Shown here: positions 1-5,787 of the stretch, one piece after another | Layout of the letters: each line of letters opens with the position of its first letter | Numbering within the stretch: the first letter of the stretch is position 1 | NCBI GenBank assembly: GCA_014379915.1 | Contig: JACMKV010000197.1 | Location: forward strand, 1-7,550 | Direction of reading: 5' to 3' | DNA: 7,550 nt | Source of the DNA: Burkholderiales bacterium | GTDB lineage: Bacteria; Pseudomonadota; Gammaproteobacteria; Burkholderiales; JACMKV01 | Notes under the pieces: generated by a model | What the model saw: the letters and a program-made list of their open reading frames with translations, nothing else | Told to the model about the DNA's origin: nothing | The model's database searches: none | Made by a program: the position numbers and the translations under genes

Positions 1-146
1 CGGTACCCGAAGGGGTGGTGCGGGAGCGGCGGCAAGCGGGCTGTCCCGCTCCAGGCGCTTCGCGCCTCCGTGTCACAGCCGCATTCCGCTTTCTCGGCCC
101 GCAGTGCCTCGTCTTGGCTGCGCTCGCTACGTTTTTCAACAGCCTG
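1..146. other. Gene-free left edge downstream of rimO, with two small hairpins
   Basis: No credible coding region is seen here. Two perfect stem-loops lie side by side. The first is AGCGGG/CCCGCT with a 4-base loop at 35-50. The second is AGGCGC/GCGCCT with a 3-base loop at 53-67. Neither is followed by a T-run on either strand, so neither is a classic rho-independent terminator, although they lie where the rimO transcript would end. A GTTTTTCAACAGCCTG stretch (131-146) abuts the rimO stop codon. Reading frames across this part are continuations of shadows of rimO. Confidence 0.5.
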
Positions 147-1511
147 TTAAGCGCGAGCACTGCGAGCGGGCGGGCGAAGATCCGGACGGTCCGCCACAAC
201 AGGCGTGCCCCACGAATCGTGGACATCGCTGCCCGTTATCGTCACCTCGGCGAAATCGCCGGCCTTCAAGCCGCGTGCGTTCTCGATGTAGACATTACCG
301 TCTATTTCTGGCGCATCGGCCGCGCTGCGCGCAGTTGCTCCACTGCCGTCGACAGCATCGATCAGCACGGTCATCGTCTTTCCGATCTTTCGCCGCATAC
401 GCACCGCGCTGATCTTTTCCTGCAAAGCCATCAGCTCCGCGCGCCGCCCTTCCTTGACATCTTCCGCAATGTGATTGGGCAACGCGTTGGCGCGCGCGCC
501 ATCAACCGGCGAGTAGGTGAAACAGCCGACGCGATCAAGCTCTGCAGCCTCGATGAACTCGAGAAGTTCGTCGAATTCGCCTTTGGTTTCACCTGGGAAG
601 CCGACGATAAACGTGCTGCGTATCGCAATCTCGGGGCAGATATCGCGCCAGCTGCGAATGCGCGCGAGATTGTTTTCTGCACATGCCGGCCGCTTCATCG
701 CTTTCAGAATTCGCTGGTTTGCATGCTGCAGCGGCACGTCGAGATAGGGCAGCAGCTTGCCTTCGGCCATCAGCGGAATTACTTCGTCGACGTGCGGATA
801 CGGGTAAACGTAATGCAGGCGGACCCAGACGCCGAGTTCGCTCAAAGCCTGCACCAGTTCGGTCATTCGCGTTTTCAGCGGCCGCCCGCGCCAGAACCCG
901 GTGCGATATTTGACGTCGACGCCATAGGCGCTGGTGTCCTGTGAAATCACCAGCAGCTCCCTAACGCCGGCACGTACCAGATTCTCCGCTTCCAGCATGA
1001 CGTCCCCGATCGGCCGGCTGATTAGATCACCGCGCAACGACGGAATGATGCAGAACGTGCACCGGTGATTGCAGCCTTCGGAGATTTTCAGATAAGCGTA
1101 ATGCGCGGGCGTCAGACGGATGCCTTGCGGCGGCACGAGATCCATGAACGGATCGTGCGGCTGCGGCAGATGCGTGTGCACGGCGTGCATCACTTCGGCG
1201 GTTGCATGCGGGCCGGTCACTGCGAGTACGCGCGGATGTACTTCTCGTATCGTTTCGGCTTTCGCACCGAGGCAGCCGGTCACGATAACTTTGCCGTTTT
1301 TGGCTAGCGCTTCGCCGATCGCGTCGAGCGATTCGTCTATCGCTGATTCGATAAAGCCGCACGTGTTGACGACGACCAGATCGGCGTCTTCGTAACTCGG
1401 CGCGATCAGGTAGCCTTCGGCGCGCAGGCGGGTCAGTATTTGTTCGGAATCGACCAGCGCTTTGGGGCAACCGAGGGAAACGAAACCAACTTTACCGGGA
1501 AGATCGCGCAT
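147..1511 (-). CDS. rimO: RimO, ribosomal protein S12 methylthiotransferase
   Basis: This radical-SAM enzyme adds a methylthio group to the conserved aspartate of ribosomal protein S12, using two 4Fe-4S clusters; it is cytoplasmic. The product is 454 residues, close to the usual family length of about 440. The N-terminal UPF0004 domain has its three cluster cysteines at C15 (SLGCPK), C51 (NTCGF) and C80 (TGCLG). The radical-SAM motif CNHRCTFC gives C147, C151 and C154. The SEGCNHRCTFCIIPSLRG context and the HYVYPYP segment (233-239) favour RimO over MiaB. The C-terminal part, about 375-440, fits the TRAM domain. I chose the ATG at 1511; a TTG directly before it is less likely. No good Shine-Dalgarno is visible, and the gene starts only 24 bases after phaR ends, so translation may depend on read-through from phaR. 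rimO downstream of phaR is, as I recall, a common betaproteobacterial arrangement with no known functional link to PHA. Confidence 0.95.
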   Translation of the reverse strand: MRDLPGKVGFVSLGCPKALVDSEQILTRLRAEGYLIAPSYEDADLVVVNTCGFIESAIDESLDAIGEALAKNGKVIVTGCLGAKAETIREVHPRVLAVTGPHATAEVMHAVHTHLPQPHDPFMDLVPPQGIRLTPAHYAYLKISEGCNHRCTFCIIPSLRGDLISRPIGDVMLEAENLVRAGVRELLVISQDTSAYGVDVKYRTGFWRGRPLKTRMTELVQALSELGVWVRLHYVYPYPHVDEVIPLMAEGKLLPYLDVPLQHANQRILKAMKRPACAENNLARIRSWRDICPEIAIRSTFIVGFPGETKGEFDELLEFIEAAELDRVGCFTYSPVDGARANALPNHIAEDVKEGRRAELMALQEKISAVRMRRKIGKTMTVLIDAVDGSGATARSAADAPEIDGNVYIENARGLKAGDFAEVTITGSDVHDSWGTPVVADRPDLRPPARSARA

Positions 1512-1535
1512 CAAAGTAGGAAGCGTGGCGCGCGG

Positions 1536-2198
1536 CTAGCCGCTGGATTTTTTGCCGCCGGGTCTGCTGTTTTCAGAATCAGCGCGCCGCGCTACATGGC
1601 TTTCAGGCGCGCTGTCCGGATCGTGTTGCAGGTTATCAGCCGCATCGCCGGCCGCATCGCCGGGCTTGAACTTCGGGAACGGGAAGTTACCAAACAGGCT
1701 CCGCGTCTGATTCTGCAATTGCTGCTGAATCTCAAGAAACATGTTGGCGCTTTGCTCGAGATAGCTTCCCATCAGGCCCTGGATCGTCGGCCCCTGCATC
1801 TTCACAAACTGCGTCCAGGCATCGGCATTGACCAGCGGATTGTCGCCATACAGGGTCAGCGACTGGTCTTTGAGGCGCTGCTGCATGTCGATGAAGGTGT
1901 GGATATTTTTCTCCAGATAGTTGCCCATCAGGCCCTGCATCGCGTGGCCGTAAAAGCGGATGATCTGCGACAGCATGGCGCTCGAGAACATCGGCACGCC
2001 GCCGCTTTCTTCCTCGAGGATGATTTGCAACAGGATGCTGCGCGTCAGATCTTCATTGGTCTTGGCATCGATAACGTGAAAAGGGATGTGTTCGAGCACC
2101 AGTACCTTGACGTCCGCCAGAGTGATATAGGTGCTCGCGGTCGTGTCGTACAAGCGCCTGTTCGGGTATTTCTTGATGACTCTGAGGGGTTCGTCCAT
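1536..2198 (-). CDS. phaR: PhaR, polyhydroxyalkanoate synthesis repressor / granule-binding regulator
   Basis: PhaR proteins bind both DNA and PHA. Without polymer they repress phasin genes and often their own gene; growing granules titrate them away. The product is 220 residues. The N-terminal PHB/PHA accumulation regulator DNA-binding domain is clear at about 5-65, with the hallmark VIKKYPNRRLYDT (7-19). Two related segments follow at 87-118 and 139-170 (15 of 32 residues identical, both with QGLMG-YLE and QQ-L), matching the duplicated PHB_acc domain. The tail (about 175-220) is polar, low in complexity and probably disordered. I chose the ATG at 2198 because AGGAAGG lies 4 bases upstream (2203-2209) and the conserved domain begins just after it; a TTG at 2228 would add ten unsupported residues. 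A TATAAT box at 2235-2240 suggests a promoter of its own besides read-through from phaB. Confidence 0.93.
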   Translation of the reverse strand: MDEPLRVIKKYPNRRLYDTTASTYITLADVKVLVLEHIPFHVIDAKTNEDLTRSILLQIILEEESGGVPMFSSAMLSQIIRFYGHAMQGLMGNYLEKNIHTFIDMQQRLKDQSLTLYGDNPLVNADAWTQFVKMQGPTIQGLMGSYLEQSANMFLEIQQQLQNQTRSLFGNFPFPKFKPGDAAGDAADNLQHDPDSAPESHVARRADSENSRPGGKKSSG

Positions 2199-2234
2199 AA
2201 GGCCTTCCTGTCCGCGCGCTGAAATCAAGCGCGG

Positions 2235-2240
2235 ATTATA
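2235..2240 (-). promoter_or_regulatory. Candidate -10 box of a phaR promoter
   Basis: On the minus strand a perfect TATAAT lies 37 bases before the phaR start codon, within a locally AT-rich stretch (about 2235-2265) that contrasts with the GC-rich surroundings. No good -35 hexamer sits 16-18 bases upstream, so an activator or a weak promoter is implied if the site is real. A TTGCAC just upstream of the box could lie in an operator, since PhaR proteins often control their own gene, but I cannot identify an operator with confidence. Confidence 0.4.
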
Positions 2241-2293
2241 CGGTAATGTGCAATTTAATCGTTCTCGTCACGCCTCCTCTCGTATCGCCTCGA

Positions 2294-2326
2294 CCCATCT
2301 ACCGCCCTGTATCGGCGGCAGATGGG
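2294..2326 (-). other. 13-bp hairpin between phaB and phaR
   Basis: The 13-base arms (2294-2306 and 2314-2326) pair fully around a 7-base loop, with one G:T pair. Outer arms are CCCATCT/AGATGGG, inner arms are GC-rich. It begins 26 bases after the phaB stop codon. No T-run follows on either strand, so it is not a textbook terminator. It could protect the 3' end of phaC-phaB mRNA, partly terminate transcription, or separate expression of phaR from that of the enzyme genes. Confidence 0.55.
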
Positions 2327-2352
2327 CGGCGGATGGTAAACGAGGAAAACAA

Positions 2353-3096
2353 TCAATACATATGCTGGCCGCCATTGATCGAAATGTTCGCACCGGTGAT
2401 GAACGCTGCTTCGTCCGACGCCAGGTAAATAATCAGGCCGGCGATCTCTTCGGGCTTGCCCAAACGGCCGACCGGAATTTGCGGAATGATCTTGGTTTTC
2501 AGGATGTCTTCGGGAATCGCCATGACCATCTTGGTGCCGATGTAGCCCGGCGAAATCGTGTTCACGGTTACGCCTTTTCGGGCGACTTCGAGCGCCAGCG
2601 CTTTCGTGAAGCCGTGCATGCCGGCCTTGGCCGCCGCGTAATTGGTCTGGCCGAATGCGCCTTTCTGGCCGTTGACCGACGATACATTGATGATGCGGCC
2701 CCAGCCGCGATCGACCATGCGATCGACGACCGGTTTGGTCATGTTGAAGATGCTGTCGAGATTCGTGCTGATGACCGCATCCCAATCGACCTTGGTCATC
2801 TTCTTGAACGTCATGTCGCGCGTGATGCCCGCGTTGTTGACCAGGATGTCGATCGGACCGACATCCGACTCGATCTGCTTGACCAGATTGTTGCACGAAT
2901 CGAAATCGGAAACATCGACCTGCGACGTGTAAAAGTTGTACCCGCGCTCCTTCATGTCGCTCGACCATTTGTTGGCCTTTTCGTTGTTCGACGAGTAGGT
3001 CGCGACGACCGTATATCCCTGGTCGGACATTTTGGTGCAAATCGATTCACCGAGTCCGCCCATGCCGCCTGTGACCACTGCAATTTTGTTTGCCAT
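2353..3096 (-). CDS. phaB: PhaB, acetoacetyl-CoA reductase (NADPH-dependent)
   Basis: This enzyme reduces acetoacetyl-CoA to (R)-3-hydroxybutyryl-CoA, the monomer for PHB, in the cytoplasm. The 247-residue length matches the family (about 246). It is a classical short-chain dehydrogenase: cofactor motif GGMGGLG (10-16), NNAG (87-90), catalytic S140, Y153 and K157 (YAAAK), and SPGYIGT (182-188). The NGQKGAFGQTNY stretch (142-153) is the PhaB-type substrate loop and separates it from the related FabG. The ATG at 3096 has an excellent AGAGGAGC ribosome site 4 bases upstream (3101-3108); a TTG at 3123 is rejected. The gene follows phaC after 75 bases, so the two are probably co-transcribed. The usual phaA thiolase gene between them is absent. 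Confidence 0.94.
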   Translation of the reverse strand: MANKIAVVTGGMGGLGESICTKMSDQGYTVVATYSSNNEKANKWSSDMKERGYNFYTSQVDVSDFDSCNNLVKQIESDVGPIDILVNNAGITRDMTFKKMTKVDWDAVISTNLDSIFNMTKPVVDRMVDRGWGRIINVSSVNGQKGAFGQTNYAAAKAGMHGFTKALALEVARKGVTVNTISPGYIGTKMVMAIPEDILKTKIIPQIPVGRLGKPEEIAGLIIYLASDEAAFITGANISINGGQHMY

Positions 3097-3171
3097 GCCC
3101 GCTCCTCTTGTGTGTTTAACCAAGGTACAACTCGTGAATCAGGATAACGCCCGCATCAGGAAAAAGCCGAA

Positions 3172-4839
3172 TCAGGCTAACGCCTTCACGTAGCGGCCAG
3201 GCGCCGCCTCGATCGGAGAATAACCCTTGCCGCCGAGTTCGCCGGGCGCCGCGATTTTTTTCCCGGCGTGCCCGGCGAGCCATTCGCTCCAGTGCCCCCA
3301 CCAGCTTCCTGCAACCGACTCCGCTGCGCCCATCCACGCTTCCGGATCGGCGGGCACATTATTGTTCTTCCAAAAATTGCGTTTCCCTTTGGACGCTGGA
3401 TTGATCACGCCCGCGATATGGCCGCTCGCCGCGAGCACGAACTCAATCTCGCCCGACAGCAGGCGCGTGCTCGCGTAGGCTGACTGCCAGGGCACGATGT
3501 GGTCTTCGCGCGATGCCAGCAGATAGGCCGGCATGTCGACCTTGCCCAGATCGATCGCTACCTTGCACATCGTCAGCTTGCCGGCTTCTTTGAGATTGTT
3601 CTCGCGGTACATGTTCCGTATGTAGTACGCGTAAAGCGCGCCCGGCAGGTTCGCGCTATCGGCGTTCCAGTGAAGCAGATCGAAGGCGCGCGGCGTCTGG
3701 CCTTTCAGGTAATTGTTGACCACGAAATACCAGGTCAGCTCATTGGCGCGCAGGCTCGCAAAGCTCGAGGCCAGATCGGCGCCCGACATGACGCCGCCGG
3801 AAGCGTATTTGAGCGCGCATTGTTCGACGTAGTCGTCATCGACGTAGACACTGATGGCGCCGGTGTCGGCAAAATCGAGCATGGTCGTCAGCAAGGTCAA
3901 GCTCGACGCCGGATTGCGTTTTTTTGCGCGCTGCACGGCAAGTGCGGTAGAGACCAAAGTTCCGCCTATGCAAAAGCCGAGCACGTTTAACTTGTCAGCG
4001 CCGGCAATCGCTCGCGCCACCGCCATTGCCTTGAAGACCCCGTGCTCGATATAGTCGTCCCAGGTCGCCCCGCCCATTTCGGGAGGCGTGTTGCGCCACG
4101 AAATGATAAAGACCTGATAGCCGCACTCAAGCGCGTAACGCACGAAGGAATTTTCGGGCTGCAAATCGAGGATGTAATACTTATTGATGAAGGGCGGAAC
4201 GATCAACAGCGGCCGCTTGTAAACCTGCGTGGTCAGCGGTGCATATTGAATCAGCTGCAGGTAGTCGTTCTCGAAAATCACCGCGCCGGGTGTGATCGCA
4301 AGGTTTTTACCGACCTCGAAACCGCTTTCGTCCGACATTGAAATGCGGCCGCGTTCCGTGTCTTGCGATAAATTCTCCATGCCGCGCGCGATGCTTTCGC
4401 CCCTGGTTTCAAGCGCCAACTGCAAGGCTTCTGGATTGGTCGCGAGAAAATTACTGGGCGCGACGGCGTCGAGATATTGCTGGGCGTGGAATGCCACCTG
4501 CTTTTTCCGGATCGGATCGAGTTCGGCCGATTCGATCAGTTCATTAAACCCGTTCGCGGCCAGCAGATACGACTGCTTCATAAAATCGAAAAATGGCAAC
4601 GCATTCCAGGCCGGATCTCGAAATCGCTTGTCGTCCGCCTGCGGCGCAACGATCGCGCATGGCTTTCCATCCACGGAGGCGCGGGCGAAGCCAGCCCATA
4701 ACTGCGATTGCATGCTTTGGTAGCGATGCTGAATTTCGGCCCAGCGATCCGGCTTGTTCGAATAGGCCGCAGTCAGCTCCTGCAGGATTCCTGGAATTGC
4801 ATTTGCGCTGGCGCTGAACGTTTCGAACAAGGTAGGCAT
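3172..4839 (-). CDS. phaC: PhaC, class I poly(R)-hydroxyalkanoate synthase
   Basis: PhaC polymerises (R)-3-hydroxyacyl-CoA, typically short-chain monomers, on the surface of PHA granules. The 555-residue product fits class I, which acts without PhaE or PhaR subunits of the Bacillus type. The N-terminal PhaC_N region (about 75-245) leads into an alpha/beta-hydrolase core. The lipase-like box GFCIGG (288-293) carries the nucleophile C290. Catalytic D446 lies in REDHIVPW and H474 in SGHIAGVINP. The C-to-D and D-to-H spacings (156 and 28) are close to those of the Ralstonia enzyme. The C-terminal WWGHWSEWL (513-521) is typical of class I. The start at 4839 lacks a clear Shine-Dalgarno; an in-frame stop at 4870-4872 leaves little room for extension. 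Together with PhaB this forms a PHB pathway that lacks a local thiolase and a local phasin. Confidence 0.96.
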   Translation of the reverse strand: MPTLFETFSASANAIPGILQELTAAYSNKPDRWAEIQHRYQSMQSQLWAGFARASVDGKPCAIVAPQADDKRFRDPAWNALPFFDFMKQSYLLAANGFNELIESAELDPIRKKQVAFHAQQYLDAVAPSNFLATNPEALQLALETRGESIARGMENLSQDTERGRISMSDESGFEVGKNLAITPGAVIFENDYLQLIQYAPLTTQVYKRPLLIVPPFINKYYILDLQPENSFVRYALECGYQVFIISWRNTPPEMGGATWDDYIEHGVFKAMAVARAIAGADKLNVLGFCIGGTLVSTALAVQRAKKRNPASSLTLLTTMLDFADTGAISVYVDDDYVEQCALKYASGGVMSGADLASSFASLRANELTWYFVVNNYLKGQTPRAFDLLHWNADSANLPGALYAYYIRNMYRENNLKEAGKLTMCKVAIDLGKVDMPAYLLASREDHIVPWQSAYASTRLLSGEIEFVLAASGHIAGVINPASKGKRNFWKNNNVPADPEAWMGAAESVAGSWWGHWSEWLAGHAGKKIAAPGELGGKGYSPIEAAPGRYVKALA

Positions 4840-4908
4840 TTTCTGCGGGCATGGATGGCGGACTGCGGCTTAACCACCGACGATTCTTCGGGAAACCGCG
4901 GGAGTTCT

Positions 4909-4914
4909 ATAATA
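4909..4914 (-). promoter_or_regulatory. Candidate -10 box for phaC
   Basis: TATTAT on the minus strand matches the sigma-70 -10 consensus at 5 of 6 bases and lies 69 bases before the phaC start. The best upstream hexamer at a plausible distance (TTCGCG) matches TTGACA at only 3 positions. It is the most AT-rich patch in the gap and is correctly placed, but evidence is weak. The same bases read TATAAT on the plus strand, where no gene follows. Confidence 0.3.
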
Positions 4915-4948
4915 CGCCCGATCGAGCCGCGGCGCGAAGCGAGCCACT

Positions 4949-4981
4949 CTCCGGCTGCCCAATCACGTTGGGCCGCCGGAG
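4949..4981 (-). terminator. Imperfect 13-bp hairpin, possible end of the pabB-kinase transcript
   Basis: Arms CTCCGGC/GCCGGAG and GCCCAA/TTGGGC stack around a 5-base loop, with one mismatch between them (4956 against 4974). It lies about 140 bases after the kinase stop codon and just upstream of the candidate phaC promoter, a sensible place for a transcript end. There is no T-run after it on either strand, so intrinsic termination is doubtful. A role in the phaC leader or as a protein-binding site is equally possible. Confidence 0.35.
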
Positions 4982-5121
4982 GTCTTCCACATCGCCCAGA
5001 GCATTGTCCGGTCACGAGCGCGACGTACATCAGCGAGGAACGGATCGAGCGGCTGCGCTCCCTGGCGCCCATGACCTTGCCCCGCCTGTCGAACACATCG
5101 GCCCCACCGGGCACGCAAAGG

Positions 5122-5787
5122 TTACGGCAGCGATTCTGCGGCATTCATGCACCCCCCCAGTTGCGCGTGCTGGTCGGCGGCAAACAGATGTAACACGACG
5201 CCGGCAGGCATGAAAGCCGGAAAAGCCGGATCGACGATCCCGGCCTCGCTCAGCGCTTGTACAGCCGCACCCTCGCCGATCTCCGGCGCGAACTGATTCG
5301 GACGGCAGAATTTCACGAGCGCGAGAGAACGTGCGTTTACCCGGCTAGCCAACCAGGCGGCGAGGCTATCCGACGTGACGTCCCAGTTCATCGGAATATC
5401 GCCCGCCGCATCGGTCATTTGCAGCGGTAACCAGACCACTGCTTTGCCGTATCGCAATGCCGCGTGCATTTCGACTACGCTTTGGGCGCTTGCCAGTCCC
5501 GCATTCAGGCCGCACAGCATCAGTCCGAACTGCTGCATCGCCATGAGCGCCATGCGGTGAGCGACGGCGTCGTCGAACCGCCATAGCCGCTGCGCATTGC
5601 GCACCTCGTCGGCAAAGCGGCCGCCGCCCGGGACAATGATCGCGCGTCCGGCGCCCTCTTGCGCGATCGCCTGCAGCCATCGTGTCAGATGCCGCGACCG
5701 CGCGAGGCTGCCGCCCAGCTTGATCACCCATAGTCCGCTTGCGGCAGTCGAGCCCGGCGTGATCGCCGATTCTGCCTTATCCGACAC
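5122..5787 (-). CDS. Amino-acid-kinase-fold protein, MfnE-like
   Basis: This is a small kinase of the amino acid kinase superfamily (aspartate/uridylate kinase fold), 221 residues. Visible motifs are the N-terminal phosphate loop KLGGSL (23-28), PGGG (53-56) with RFADEVR after it, and DVTSDSLAAWLA (136-147) with LVK (157-159). This set, the short length and the lack of any regulatory domain fit the MfnE group. Archaeal MfnE phosphorylates an aminomethylfuran phosphate during methanofuran synthesis, and bacterial relatives occur in methylotrophs with tetrahydromethanopterin and methylofuran. That function here is inferred. The only usable start is a GTG at 5787 inside the last codons of pabB, an 11-base overlap suggesting translational coupling; the ribosome site is weak. 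The extra 18 or so residues before the kinase core could be spurious. A run of seven G (5152-5158) lies ten codons before the stop, so the C-terminal end is sensitive to sequencing error. Confidence 0.8.
   Translation of the reverse strand: MSDKAESAITPGSTAASGLWVIKLGGSLARSRHLTRWLQAIAQEGAGRAIIVPGGGRFADEVRNAQRLWRFDDAVAHRMALMAMQQFGLMLCGLNAGLASAQSVVEMHAALRYGKAVVWLPLQMTDAAGDIPMNWDVTSDSLAAWLASRVNARSLALVKFCRPNQFAPEIGEGAAVQALSEAGIVDPAFPAFMPAGVVLHLFAADQHAQLGGCMNAAESLP

Larger units (their letters stand above)
4840..5121. other. Structured gap between the kinase gene and phaC
   Basis: Open frames cross this 282-base gap on both strands, but none has recognisable motifs, a convincing start or a ribosome site, so I call it non-coding. 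It holds a strong imperfect hairpin at 4949-4981, a small GAGCG/CGCTC hairpin at 5047-5060 and a candidate phaC promoter near 4909. It should contain the end of the pabB-kinase transcript and the 5' leader of the pha operon. Confidence 0.5.

Noticed and set aside
15..944. 309-codon plus-strand open frame at the left edge, and similar long plus-strand frames at 1440-2222, 2131-3147 and 5597-6835
   Set aside because: They lie antisense to rimO, phaR, phaB and pabB, whose protein motifs are complete. The plus-strand translations show no recognisable domains; GC-rich coding DNA often leaves the opposite strand open.
3097..3123. Upstream TTG start for phaB, and similar TTG starts for phaR (2228) and rimO (1514)
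   Set aside because: ATG starts lie at the family-typical N-termini; for phaB and phaR a strong ribosome site sits just upstream of the ATG.
4908..4913. Perfect TATAAT on the plus strand in the phaC upstream gap
   Set aside because: No plus-strand gene follows it and the -35 region is poor. The same bases are better explained, if at all, by a minus-strand promoter for phaC.
4773..5144. 123-codon minus-strand frame filling the gap between the kinase gene and phaC
   Set aside because: It overlaps the start of phaC and the end of the kinase gene in a different frame, has no motif I recognise and no ribosome site, and its composition looks like translated GC-rich non-coding DNA.
4708..5213. Plus-strand frames across the same gap (4708-5193 and 4851-5213)
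   Set aside because: No recognisable domains or ribosome sites; parts are antisense to phaC and the kinase gene.
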